From positions 1-38,416 of the forward strand of contig NZ_QOCZ01000076.1 in NCBI RefSeq assembly GCF_018207095.1: 38,416 nucleotides of DNA, given 5' to 3'. Origin of the DNA: Nocardiopsis sp. MG754419 (GTDB taxonomy: Bacteria; Actinomycetota; Actinomycetes; Streptosporangiales; Streptosporangiaceae). Below are positions 8,242 through 16,916 of the stretch, one piece after another. The notes under the pieces were generated by a model. That model ran no database searches. It was not told where the DNA came from and saw nothing but the letters and a program-made list of their open reading frames with translations. The translations under genes and the position numbers were made by a program. Each line of letters begins with the position of its first letter. The stretch's first letter is position 1.

Positions 8242-9069
8242 TCAGGGCCGGAGTCCGTGCAGCCCCGCGTAGGCGGCGGTGGCCGGGGGACTCCAGCCTC
8301 GGAGCAGTGCGTCGGCGGGCCGGTACACCTCCACGGCCAACGGCCGGCACACGTCGATCGGATCGCGGGCGTCGGGGCCCCACAACGGCACCGACAGATC
8401 ACCACCGGGGCAGGTGGACAGGGCGCACAGCAGGTCCTGCTCGGCGAAGAACTCGATGTGGTCGCCGGGCCGGGCGGGGGAGGCCTTCATGAAGTAGCGG
8501 TCCTCGTCGTTGAGGCCGGTGCACTGGAACACGTTGAGGACGTCGTGCACGTCGAACTCGGTCAGTCCGTATGGCAGGACGGCCCGGGTCAGGTTGGAGT
8601 GACAGTGTCGGTCGAAGTCCTCGCCCGTGAGCATCCGATTGACGTACGGATCGCAGCGCGACCCCAACAGGTCGTGCACGCGGCCGCCCTCGGCGTCCGT
8701 GCCGTATCCCTCCAGGGAGTCGGCGGTGATGGTGACCAGGGGCCTCAGGTAGGGCAACGTCGACCACAGGCGATCGTGCCGGGACACGTGCGCGCTCTGC
8801 AACTGGCGGGTGCGGGACGCCCACAACCGCTCACGCGGATTGTGCCGGTTCCAGAGGTTGAGGTCGCCCACCTGTGGACCCTCGGGTGTGATGATCCGGA
8901 ACAGGTGGCCGGCGGGTACCTCCCAGGCCCGTCCCGAACGGATCGGCAGCACGAACCGCTCCACCGGAACACGATCCTCGGTACGGGCGGCCAGACGGTC
9001 GTAGAAGGCGGTGTCGACGTCGAGGGCCCCGCCCTCGCCGGCACGGTAGGCGGCCTCCGGTGAACCCAT
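8242..9069 (-). CDS. DUF1989 (urea carboxylase-associated family) protein
   Basis: This 275-aa soluble protein has the features of DUF1989. These include an N-terminal beta-rich segment with GQ/PQVGDLNLW, a conserved Cys in RCDPYVNRML, the HCHSNLTRAVLP segment, and a C-terminal CSTCPGGD motif. Members occur beside urea or allophanate enzymes and amino-acid transporters; their biochemical role is not well established, and a metal site using His and Cys is plausible. ATG 9069 is chosen because GAGAGGA sits about 5 bases upstream; an in-frame ATG at 9099 lacks such a site. The gene is convergent with azlD and stands just downstream of the sugar permeases on the same strand, 51 bases from them. 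Confidence 0.8.
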   Translation of the reverse strand: MGSPEAAYRAGEGGALDVDTAFYDRLAARTEDRVPVERFVLPIRSGRAWEVPAGHLFRIITPEGPQVGDLNLWNRHNPRERLWASRTRQLQSAHVSRHDRLWSTLPYLRPLVTITADSLEGYGTDAEGGRVHDLLGSRCDPYVNRMLTGEDFDRHCHSNLTRAVLPYGLTEFDVHDVLNVFQCTGLNDEDRYFMKASPARPGDHIEFFAEQDLLCALSTCPGGDLSVPLWGPDARDPIDVCRPLAVEVYRPADALLRGWSPPATAAYAGLHGLRP

Positions 9070-9120
9070 GGGAGTCCTCTCGCTCGGATACGCGGGCATG
9101 GACGGACCCCTACCCGGGTG

Positions 9121-9945
9121 TCAGGCCTTCACCGCCCCCTGCGTCAGGCCGTTGACGAAACTGCGCTGAAAGACCAGGTAGACCACCACGATGGGCGCGA
9201 TGACGATGAGGCTCGCCGCCGACAACAGGGGGATGTCGGTGCCGTACCGCCCCACGAACAACCCCAGCCCGGTGGGCGCGGTCCGCATCGCGGGATCCTG
9301 CATCATCACCAGGACCAGCAGGAACTGGTTCCAGCTCCACATGAACACCAGGACCGCCAGGGTCGTGATGGCCGGCCACGAGACGGGCAACAGAACCCGG
9401 GCGAGCACGGTCCCGTCACGCGCGCCGTCCACCCGGGCCGCCTCCACCAACTCCCGCGGCACCGACGCGAAGTGCGACTGCATCCAGTACACGCCGAAGG
9501 GCAGGAACAGCGCGATCTCCGCGAGGATCACCCCCGTGAAGGAGTTGGTCAGACCCACCTCGCGCAGGTTGAAGTACAGCGCGATGACCAGCAGTTCCAC
9601 CGGCAGGGTCAGACCCAGCACGAACCCCAGCGACAGCGCGCGTCCGCCCCACACGCCCAGGATCGACAGGGCGTACCCGGCCATCGTCGCGAAGCACACC
9701 GTCAACGGCACCACGAACACCGCGATGACCACGCTGGACCACATCAGTCGGCCGAAGTTCCCGGCCTCCCAGGCGAGCGCGAAGTTGCCCCACGACCACT
9801 CCTCGGGCAGGGCGAAGGCGCCCACCTGGCCACCGGCGGGGTGCAACGCCGCCAGGGCGATCCCCAGGAACGGCAGCAGCACCATCGCCGCCAGGGTGCT
9901 CAACAGCCCGTACCGCAGGGCCGTGGACATGGCTCGTCGGTTCAC
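9121..9945 (-). CDS. Sugar ABC transporter permease, MalG/CUT1 type
   Basis: This 274-aa inner-membrane permease has six predicted helices and the cytoplasmic EAA coupling loop (EAARVDGARDGTVL, followed by the LP of VLLPVSWPAI). It is the second permease of a CUT1 importer. The start is GTG 9945, overlapping the upstream permease stop (GTGA) and preceded by GGGAGGA; a later ATG at 9930 is less likely. No ATPase gene is present in the cluster, so the permeases probably use a shared MsiK-type ATPase encoded elsewhere, as is usual for actinomycete CUT1 systems. Confidence 0.9.
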   Translation of the reverse strand: MNRRAMSTALRYGLLSTLAAMVLLPFLGIALAALHPAGGQVGAFALPEEWSWGNFALAWEAGNFGRLMWSSVVIAVFVVPLTVCFATMAGYALSILGVWGGRALSLGFVLGLTLPVELLVIALYFNLREVGLTNSFTGVILAEIALFLPFGVYWMQSHFASVPRELVEAARVDGARDGTVLARVLLPVSWPAITTLAVLVFMWSWNQFLLVLVMMQDPAMRTAPTGLGLFVGRYGTDIPLLSAASLIVIAPIVVVYLVFQRSFVNGLTQGAVKA

Positions 9946-10880
9946 CGGTCCTCCCGGGTCAGGAAGCGGATCGCGCTCACCAACACGATGACGATCAGGG
10001 TGAGCACCACCGCGAGCGCGCTCGCGCCGCCGATGCTCCCCTCGTTGAAGGCCAGCCGGTACACCAGCAACGCGGGCACGTTGGTCTGTCCCGCGGGGCC
10101 GCCGTTGGTGGTGACGAACACCAGGTCGAAGCTGGCCAGCGCCGCGATGGTGGTGATGACCGCGGCGATGCCGATCTCGCGCCGCAGCCCCGGGAGGGTG
10201 ACGTACCAGAACCGGCGCAACGGCCCCGCGCCGTCGATGGCCGCGGCCTCGTTCAGGGCCGGATCGATGCGTTGGGCCCCGCTCATGAACAGCACCATGC
10301 AGAGCCCGCTCATGCACCACGTGCCGATCAGTCCCAGCGCGATGAGCGCGAAGTGGTAGTCGCCGAGCCAGGCCCGGGTCAGGGCGCCCAGGCCCACCGA
10401 CTCCAGCATCCGGTTGACCATGCCGCCGTCGCTGTACAACCAACGCCAGGTGATCCCGACCGCCACCAACGGCAGGACCTGGGGGAGGAAGAACACCGTG
10501 CGGAAAAAGGTCATCCCGGTGCGCACCCGGCCCAGGAGGAGCCCGGTGAGCAACAACCCCACCGCGATGGGGACGAAGGAGAAGAACACGATGAGCGTCA
10601 GGCCGTTGAGGATCGCCTCGGCCAGCAGGGGATCGGTGAGCACCCGTACGTAGTTGGCCGCACCCGCCCAGGTCGGGGGCCGGACCCCGTCCCAGTCCAG
10701 GAGGGAGAACCACACCGTGCCGGCCGCCGAGTAGATCGCGAAGCCCACGTACACGACCAGCGCGGGCAGCAGGTACAGCCAGGCGCGGGCCCGGGAACGG
10801 CCGGGCGGGCCCGACGGCCGTCCACCGCCGCGCCCGGCCCCCGTGCCGGTGCCCCGGGCCGACAGGGCGCCACTAGCCAT
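9942..10880 (-). CDS. Sugar ABC transporter permease, MalF/UgpA type
   Basis: This is a 312-aa permease. After a basic, Gly-rich N-terminal tail (about 1-30) come six membrane helices, with the EAA loop at NEAAAIDGAGPLRR. The segment after it (TLPGLRREIG) fits the CUT1 family. It pairs with the permease encoded just downstream, overlapping by 4 bases, and follows the solute-binding lipoprotein with an 8-base overlap. Gene order binding protein, permease 1, permease 2 is the standard CUT1 order. Confidence 0.9.
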   Translation of the reverse strand: MASGALSARGTGTGAGRGGGRPSGPPGRSRARAWLYLLPALVVYVGFAIYSAAGTVWFSLLDWDGVRPPTWAGAANYVRVLTDPLLAEAILNGLTLIVFFSFVPIAVGLLLTGLLLGRVRTGMTFFRTVFFLPQVLPLVAVGITWRWLYSDGGMVNRMLESVGLGALTRAWLGDYHFALIALGLIGTWCMSGLCMVLFMSGAQRIDPALNEAAAIDGAGPLRRFWYVTLPGLRREIGIAAVITTIAALASFDLVFVTTNGGPAGQTNVPALLVYRLAFNEGSIGGASALAVVLTLIVIVLVSAIRFLTREDR

Positions 10881-12237
10881 GGTGGCGTTCCCACTCGGAC
10901 TGCAGGTCCGACAGGAAGGTCGTCTCCTCGGTGGAGCCCGCGATCAGGCCCTGCACGCCCGGGGTCAACTGGTCGATCATGCCGGGGGTGGCGAAGTCCG
11001 GGAAGGGCACGATGCCGTCCTGCTCGGCGGCGGTGCCGTAGACGTCGTTGATCTCGGCCCACACACCGTCCTGCTCCAGGGAGACGTCGGTGTCCACCGG
11101 CATGAACCCGGTCTCCGACTGGATCAGCGCGGCCTCGGGCGAGGCGAGGTAGTCCAGGAAGGCGGCGGCCACGTCGGGGTGCTCGGTGGCCGAAGAGACC
11201 GTGTAGGACACGCTCGACCCGGAGGTCACCGGTGCGGCGTCGGGGTCCTCGCCCGGCATGAGGAAGAAGCCCACGTCCTCGCCCATGGCCTCCTCCAGTT
11301 CGAAGGCGGCCCAGTTGCCGATCACGAGGAACGCGCTCTCCCCGCCCGTGAAGGCGGCCTTGGCGTCGTCGTCGGAGGTGGCGTTGGCGCCCTCGGGCAC
11401 GTAGCCGGCCTCCACCCACCGGGTCAGCGTCTCGGTCGCCTCCAGGGCCGCGTCCGTCTCGATGCTGGCCTCGGGCGCGCCGTGCACCCAGTCACGGTAC
11501 TCCCGGTCGTCACCGAAGGTGTTGAGCAGGGTGTTCCAGACCTGGAAACCGCCCACCTCCAACCCCCCGACGCTGAACGCGGTGGTGCCCTCCGCGTCCA
11601 CCGCATCCAAGGCCTCCTCGAACTCCGCGAAGGTGCCGGGTGGTCGCGTCACCCCGGCCTCCTCCAGCAGTTCCCGGTTGTAGAAGACCCCCAGCATGGA
11701 CAGGGCGCCCGGCACGGCGTAGAGGCTGCCCGTGCCGAACCGCGTGGCGTCCTCGTCGGCGCGCAGCGGCTCCAGGCTCGCCTCCGGGAAGGTCTCCTCC
11801 CACCCGTAGGCCTCGACGTACGGTTCGAGGTCCAGGACGTGCCGGCCCGGGATGAGCGAGCGCATCGCCCCCGGGTTGTACTGGGCGATGTCGGGCGGCT
11901 CGTCCGAGGACATCGCCAGGGTCACCGTCTTGACGTAGTCGGTGAACGGGGTCTGTTGCAGCTCGACGGTGACGTTGGGGTACTGCTCGGTGAACCCCTC
12001 GACCAGTTCCGTGGAGGGCGGGTCGTCGGTGTAGGCCAGGGTCAGCTCGACCGGCTCGTCCGTGATGCTCGTGGAGACGTCCTCGGGGACGTTGTCGGGG
12101 CCGTCCCCGGTGGACAGGGTCGCGCACGAGGTGAGGACCAGGACGGCGGTGGCGCCCGCACCGACCCGGGTGAAGGCCCGAAGGGCGTGCCTGCGGGCGG
12201 GCTCCGGGGCGGTGAACCTTGTGTACCTGCCGGGCAT
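10873..12237 (-). CDS. Sugar-binding lipoprotein of a CUT1 ABC importer
   Basis: This 454-aa extracellular solute-binding protein (family 1) has a basic N-terminus, a hydrophobic stretch and a lipobox LTSC. That makes Cys38 the likely lipidated residue, and the mature protein is anchored outside the membrane. The downstream body shows the usual carbohydrate-binding fold features (VELTLAYTDDPPSTELVEGF early, DIAQYNPGAMRSL, Trp/Tyr-rich later regions). The start ATG 12237 has GGAGGA 7 bases upstream; a longer in-frame reading is only shadow sequence over the ROK gene. Ligand identity is inferred from the nearby GH89 enzyme: an alpha-GlcNAc-containing oligosaccharide. Confidence 0.92.
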   Translation of the reverse strand: MPGRYTRFTAPEPARRHALRAFTRVGAGATAVLVLTSCATLSTGDGPDNVPEDVSTSITDEPVELTLAYTDDPPSTELVEGFTEQYPNVTVELQQTPFTDYVKTVTLAMSSDEPPDIAQYNPGAMRSLIPGRHVLDLEPYVEAYGWEETFPEASLEPLRADEDATRFGTGSLYAVPGALSMLGVFYNRELLEEAGVTRPPGTFAEFEEALDAVDAEGTTAFSVGGLEVGGFQVWNTLLNTFGDDREYRDWVHGAPEASIETDAALEATETLTRWVEAGYVPEGANATSDDDAKAAFTGGESAFLVIGNWAAFELEEAMGEDVGFFLMPGEDPDAAPVTSGSSVSYTVSSATEHPDVAAAFLDYLASPEAALIQSETGFMPVDTDVSLEQDGVWAEINDVYGTAAEQDGIVPFPDFATPGMIDQLTPGVQGLIAGSTEETTFLSDLQSEWERHHG

Positions 12238-12278
12238 GGTGTCCTCCGTGGATGGTGGGGTCTGCGGGCCGGGCCGGG

Positions 12279-13549
12279 TCATCCGGTCGTGGGGGGAGGT
12301 CTCAGTCGGGTGCGGTCGACCTGGTCGAGGGAGTGGTGGAGGGCGCCCTGGACCACCGCGTCCTCGCCGGCCCGGGACAGTTCGAGCGCCGGCGGGTCCA
12401 GACGTTGACGCCGCAGATGCCTCTCCAGGGCCTCCACCACCGCCGCCCCGCACCCCGCCATGGGTCCGGAGAGGACCACCACCCCCGGGTTGAGGAGGGC
12501 CCGGACGGCCCCGATCCCCTGCGCGAACCGGCGGGTGATCTCGTCGAGCGCCACCAGGGCCGGCGCTCGACGACCGCCTCGATCACGGCGCCGGTCTCCC
12601 GGCCGGGCTCGTCCAACCGGGTGAGCAGGGCCTGGTCCCCGCGATCGCGGGCCGCCCGGCGGACCAGGTCGGCGAACGCTGCGGTGCCGGTCCAGGACTC
12701 GAACGCGCCGAGGGTCGATGTGTCATCGCGCCGGGGCGCCTCCGGTACCTCCGGCGCGTCCGTGAACAGGTCCAGGTAGCCCAGGTCCCCGGCGTCGTTG
12801 GCGGCGCCCCGATGGAGTCTGCCGTCCACCACGATCCCCGCGCCCACCCTCTCGCCCCAGTGGATCAACACCATCGACCGGTGCTCCCGACCGTGCCAGA
12901 GTTCCCCCTCGGTGGCGAGTTTGACGTCGTTGTCCAGGTAGATCTCGCAACCGGCCACCTCGCGCAGGGTCCGCACCAGCACGTCACCGGTGATGCCGGG
13001 CATGCTGGGGGTGAAGCGCACCCGACCGGACACGGGATCGACGATCCCGGGCGCGCCGACCGAGGCGTGCCACACACCGCCGGCGCCGGTGCCCGCGTCG
13101 TCCAGGGCGAGGCGCACGGTGCCGGCCAGCACCCGGGACACGACGTCGGCCGGCGCGGGTCTTCGTGCCGCGCCCACCCGGCCCACCTCCTCGTACTCCG
13201 ACAGAGCGGCGACGTGGACGGCCAGGAGGGTGCCCGAGAGGTCGGCCAGACCCACCCGGATCTCCTTGGGGGTCACCGACACCCCCAGCACGTGCCCGGC
13301 CTCGGCGCGGAACCGGACGCGCTGCGCGGGTCGGCCCGAGCGGACCCCACGGCGCAGCGGTGCGAGGAACTCCACCAGGCCGGCCTCGGCCAGGACGGAG
13401 AGCGAACGCGACACCGCCTGCCTCGACAGACCCGTCTCCCGGGCCAGCTCGGGTGCGCTGCTGTGCTCGACCCCGCGCAACCCCGTGAGCACGGCCGTCG
13501 TGTTGACCTCGCGCATGTACCGCGTGCCCGCTGCGACCGGCACATCCAC
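12279..13549 (-). pseudogene. ROK family regulator disrupted by a one-base frameshift
   Basis: The reading frame from GTG 13549 encodes a winged helix-turn-helix (SSAPELARETGLSRQAVSRS) and then a ROK sugar-sensing domain (YLDNDVKLATEGEL, GAANDAGDLGYLDL). The domain lacks the usual CxCGxxGCxE zinc motif. At about 12560-12575 the frame is lost: after VVERR it becomes Trp/Arg/Ser-rich nonsense ending at 12302. Meanwhile the ROK C-terminus continues in the adjacent frame (ALVALDEITRRFAQGIGAV, then NPGVVVLSGPMAGCG) to a stop at 12279. One missing base, probably a G in a GG run, explains this. It could be a real mutation or a sequencing error. The gene sits 41 bases upstream of the lipoprotein gene and opposite GH89, so it should regulate both. 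Confidence 0.85.
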
Positions 13550-13581
13550 GTGTCCCGCCCCTCCCGCTCTTGCCCGACGGC

Positions 13582-13608
13582 GAATTAGTTATGTACGGTA
13601 CGGAATTC
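13582..13608. promoter_or_regulatory. A/T-rich promoter/operator patch between the ROK gene and GH89
   Basis: The 88-bp divergent gap contains an unusually A/T-rich stretch with arms GAATT and AATTC 17 bases apart and an internal TACGGTAC. It is the only plausible place for the GH89 promoter and a ROK operator. The exact site is not determined. Confidence 0.35.
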
Positions 13609-13637
13609 CCGCGCATCCCGGCAAGAGGAGAGATCCG

Positions 13638-15809
13638 ATGGCCGACACCACTCGTACACCGCCCCGGTGGAGCGGTGCCGTGGACGCGCTGGCCCGGCGG
13701 GTCCTCGGCCCGGCCCACCGCCCGATCGTCCTTCGTGAGCGCCACGGCGTACCGCGTTCCTACGCGTACCACGCCGACGGGGGAGTGCTCATGATCGAGG
13801 CGACCGACGCGGTGGCCGCGGCCGTGGGCCTGCACACCTACCTGCGCCGCGAGTGCGGCCGCTCGGTCACCTGGGACACCCGGCTGCCGTTGCGGCTCGC
13901 CCACCCTCCGCACGTGCCCCTGACCCACGGCACCGCCGAGACCGACCAGGCGTACTACCTGAACTTCTGCACCACCGGATACACGAGCGCCTACTGGGAC
14001 TGGGGCGACTGGGAGCGTGAGATCGACTGGATGGCGCTGCACGGCGTCACCATGCCCCTGACCGCGGTCGGCCATGAGGCCGCCCTGTTCGAGGCCTACA
14101 CCCACCTGGGGCTGGACCCGGGCCGGATCCGCGAGTTCCTCGGCGGACCCGGCTATCTGCCCTGGCAGTACATGGGCAACCTGGACGGGTTCGCCGGCCC
14201 CCTGCCGGCCTCCTGGATCGACGGACACCGCGACCTGGGCGCCCGCATCCTGGAGCGGCAACGGGACCTGGGCATGACCCCGGTCCTGCCCGGGTTCACC
14301 GGTCACGTCCCGCGCGAACTCGTGCCCGGCCGGACCCGGTCCCGCGCCTGGCACGGGCTGACCACCCACGTCCTGGACCCCGCCGACCCCCGCTACCCGG
14401 AGATCGGCGCAGAGATCGTGCGCGCCCAACAGCGGCTGTACGGCACCGACCACCTCTACGCCATCGACCCCTTCATCGAGATGGTCCCGGTCGACGCCGA
14501 TCCGGCCTTCCCCGCCGCCGTCGCCCGGGCCACCCTGGACGGGCTCACCCGGGCCGACCCACGCGCCGTCTGGGTGCTCCAGACCTGGCCGTTCTCCTAC
14601 CAGAGCGGTTTCTGGAGCACCGATCGCGTCACCGCCTTCCTCGACGCCATCCCCGACGAGCGCCTCCACCTGCTCGATCTGTGGGCCGAACACGACCCCC
14701 AGTGGAGTCGCTTCGACGCCTTCGACGGCACCCCCTGGACCTGGTGCGCCCTGTTGAACTTCGGTGGACGCAGCGACCCGATCGCCGACCTCCAGGGCGC
14801 CGTGGACCGGCTCGGGGAGGCCAAGAAGTCGGCCCACCCGCCCACCGGCGTGGGCCTGTCCATGGAGGGCACCCGCAACAACCCGGCCTTCTTCGAACTG
14901 GTCGCCGACCAGGCCTGGACCCGGACGGAGGACGTGGCCGGGCAGTGGCTGCCGGACTTCGTCCGACAGCGGTACGGCGGCGACGACCCCGCGCTGCTCT
15001 CCGGTTGGCGGGGACTGCTCGACACGGTCCTGGGCGCGTCGAACGTGCGCATCTTCCCCGAGCAGTTCAACGGGGTCCTCACCGCGCACCCGCACTACCG
15101 GTACCTGGAGGACCCCGAGCGCCACCGGGCCGAGGTCACCGGACTGGTCTGGTACCCCTGGTCCCGCCTGCTCCGGGCCTGGAGCGACCTGGTCGGTGCC
15201 GCCGAGACCGATCCGGCGCTGGCGGAGGGACCCCTCGGACACGATCTGGCCGACGTGGCCATGGCCGTCCTGTCCCGGATCGCCGACCACCGCCACCTGG
15301 AGCTGGTCGAGCACGCGGCCCGGCATCGCGAGGTGCCCGAGCGGCTGCTCTCCCGCTTCCTGGAGGTCTTCGACGACCTGGACGCCCTCCTGGACACCCG
15401 GCCCGAGTACCGCTACCGCACGTGGGAGGCCCAGGCCACCTCCTGGGCCACCAGCACCGAGGACCACCGGGTCCTGGCCGACAACGCCCGCCGCGTGCTC
15501 ACCGTCTGGATCACCCTGGACAACCTGCGCCTGGACGACTACGCCGCGCGCCTGTGGTCGGGGATGGTCGGTGACTACCACCGCACACGGTGGGAGCTGT
15601 GGGGCCGGCTGCTGCCCGAGGCCCTGACCGATCCCGAGCGCGCCGCCTCCCGGTTGGAGGACCGGCTCGGGGACCACAGCGAGCGGTTCCTGCGCCACGG
15701 GCCGGCGCCGACCCCCGCGTCCACCGGCGGCACCCTCACCCTCTCCCGTCGACTGTTGGATCGCTACGGCTCCGTCGACCGTCCTGGAGCGGACGCCGTC
15801 CACCACTGA
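13638..15809 (+). CDS. Cytosolic alpha-N-acetylglucosaminidase, GH89
   Basis: This 723-aa protein is homologous over its length to the NAGLU/GH89 family, which removes terminal alpha-linked N-acetylglucosamine with retention of configuration. There is an N-terminal alpha/beta domain, a TIM barrel from about 105, and a C-terminal helical domain. The two catalytic glutamates are recognisable as Glu281 (DPFIEM, acid/base) and Glu410 (GLSMEGTRNNP, nucleophile). The Trp-rich N-terminal barrel region (YWDWGDWEREIDWM) fits the family. Unlike the lysosomal and clostridial enzymes there is no signal peptide or carbohydrate-binding module, so it should act inside the cell on imported sugars. ATG 13638 has GAGGAG upstream. 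The divergent ABC importer and downstream kinase complete the pathway. Confidence 0.93.
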   Translation: MADTTRTPPRWSGAVDALARRVLGPAHRPIVLRERHGVPRSYAYHADGGVLMIEATDAVAAAVGLHTYLRRECGRSVTWDTRLPLRLAHPPHVPLTHGTAETDQAYYLNFCTTGYTSAYWDWGDWEREIDWMALHGVTMPLTAVGHEAALFEAYTHLGLDPGRIREFLGGPGYLPWQYMGNLDGFAGPLPASWIDGHRDLGARILERQRDLGMTPVLPGFTGHVPRELVPGRTRSRAWHGLTTHVLDPADPRYPEIGAEIVRAQQRLYGTDHLYAIDPFIEMVPVDADPAFPAAVARATLDGLTRADPRAVWVLQTWPFSYQSGFWSTDRVTAFLDAIPDERLHLLDLWAEHDPQWSRFDAFDGTPWTWCALLNFGGRSDPIADLQGAVDRLGEAKKSAHPPTGVGLSMEGTRNNPAFFELVADQAWTRTEDVAGQWLPDFVRQRYGGDDPALLSGWRGLLDTVLGASNVRIFPEQFNGVLTAHPHYRYLEDPERHRAEVTGLVWYPWSRLLRAWSDLVGAAETDPALAEGPLGHDLADVAMAVLSRIADHRHLELVEHAARHREVPERLLSRFLEVFDDLDALLDTRPEYRYRTWEAQATSWATSTEDHRVLADNARRVLTVWITLDNLRLDDYAARLWSGMVGDYHRTRWELWGRLLPEALTDPERAASRLEDRLGDHSERFLRHGPAPTPASTGGTLTLSRRLLDRYGSVDRPGADAVHH

Positions 15810-15935
15810 CCCGGTGACGTCGCGGGGACGACCGCGAACACCGGATCACCTGCGCGTACGCTCGGTGGTGACGCTCCTGTCCTCGAGGACGGCACCGACG
15901 GTGAAGTCGGGCGTCCCGTACGGAAGGGGACTCGT

Positions 15936-16901
15936 GTGCGATGCGCCGGGATCGATGTGGGGGGTGGCGGGATCCGCGTGCTCGTGCGCGAGGGCGCGCG
16001 TCTGACCGAGGTGGCCGAGGACGTGCTGGCTCCGCGCGGCGACACGGGGATGGATCTGTCGGCGCTGGCCGTGCGCCTGTCCGCGCTCCTGGCACGCACC
16101 GTCGAGACCACGGGGGCCGTGAGGCCGGGGTTCGATCGGGTGGCCATCGGCCTGACCGGCCTCCCCGACCTGATCCCGGACCCGGGCGAACTGGCCCGAC
16201 GGTTGCGGGACCGTACCCCGGTGGAGACGGTGGTCATCGCCGCGGACGCGGTGACCACCCACGTCGGAGCGCTCGGCGGTCGCACGGGCGTCGTGGTGGC
16301 CGCCGGGACCGGGGTCGTCGCCCTCGGCACCGACCTGGACCGGACCTGGAGCCGCTCGGACGGCTGGGGCATCCTGCTGGGCGATCACGGAGGCGGCGCG
16401 TGGGTGGGGCGTGAGGGCCTCCAGGCGGCGTTGCGCGCGAAGGACGGCCGGAGTGGGGGCTCGGCCCCGTTGTTGACCGGCCTCACCGCGCGGTTCGGTG
16501 ACGCGGGCGCCCTGGAGCACCGGGTCTACGGTGCCTCCGCCGGAGCCGCCGCCTCCGTCCTGGCGACCTTCGCCCCCGATGTGGCCGCGGCCGCCCGTGC
16601 GGGGGACCCGGTGGCGGCGCGGATCTGGTGGGAGGCCGGTACCCACCTGGGCCGGGCCGCTGTGGCCGCCGCCGCGCCGGGGCTGGAGCGCCGCTTCTCC
16701 TGGGGCGGCGGGCTCTTCGCGGTGGGGGAGTTGGTCCTGGGACCGCTCCGCACGGAGGTCCTGCGCACCCTGCCCGAGGCTCGCTTCAGCGCACCGGAGG
16801 GTGGATCGGTGGAGGGGGCGCTCACCCTGGCCGAGACCGTGCCCGCGCGGCGTCCACCACACCTGTTCGTCTTCGAACGGAGCGACCCCGCCCGACCGTG
16901 A
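15936..16901 (+). CDS. BadF/BadG-type ATPase, probable N-acetylglucosamine kinase
   Basis: This 321-aa member of the actin-like ATPase superfamily (BadF/BadG/BcrA/BcrD) has the N-terminal phosphate loop GIDVGGGGIRVLV, the second phosphate motif VVVAAGTGVVALG and the adenosine-side motif SWGGGLFAVGE. It also has the family's GWGILLGDHGGGAWVGREG segment. Sugar kinases of this family phosphorylate N-acetylglucosamine or related amino sugars. Placed 126 bp after the GH89 gene on the same strand, it likely phosphorylates the GlcNAc released by that enzyme. The start is GTG 15936 with GGAAGGGGA upstream; a nearby ATG at 15941 is out of frame. Confidence 0.82.
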   Translation: MRCAGIDVGGGGIRVLVREGARLTEVAEDVLAPRGDTGMDLSALAVRLSALLARTVETTGAVRPGFDRVAIGLTGLPDLIPDPGELARRLRDRTPVETVVIAADAVTTHVGALGGRTGVVVAAGTGVVALGTDLDRTWSRSDGWGILLGDHGGGAWVGREGLQAALRAKDGRSGGSAPLLTGLTARFGDAGALEHRVYGASAGAAASVLATFAPDVAAAARAGDPVAARIWWEAGTHLGRAAVAAAAPGLERRFSWGGGLFAVGELVLGPLRTEVLRTLPEARFSAPEGGSVEGALTLAETVPARRPPHLFVFERSDPARP

Positions 16902-16909
16902 GGGGCGGG
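16887..16909. terminator. Possible bidirectional hairpin at the kinase-acyltransferase junction
   Basis: CCCGCCC and GGGCGGG form a 7-bp stem with a 9-nt loop spanning the stop codon of the kinase, 8 bases from the end of the convergent acyltransferase gene. There is no T-run. GC-rich 7-bp repeats occur by chance in such DNA, so support is weak. Confidence 0.3.
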
Positions 16910-16916
16910 CGCGGTA

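Noticed and set aside
8220..8245. A GC-rich dyad between azlD and the DUF1989 gene as terminator
   Set aside because: The arms ACCCCCG and CGCGGGT do not pair fully, so it was not listed.
9946..10713. N-terminal extension of the second permease into the first permease gene
   Set aside because: The extra residues are the out-of-frame shadow of the first permease; GTG 9945 overlaps its stop and has a good ribosome site.
12984..15806. A 940-residue open frame antisense to the GH89 gene
   Set aside because: It is Gly/Val/Arg-rich with no family resemblance and exactly mirrors the codon pattern of the GH89 gene; such antisense frames are expected at this GC content.
15941..16414. An ATG-started frame inside the sugar kinase
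   Set aside because: It is Arg/Gly-rich and out of frame with the clear ATPase motifs that start at GTG 15936.
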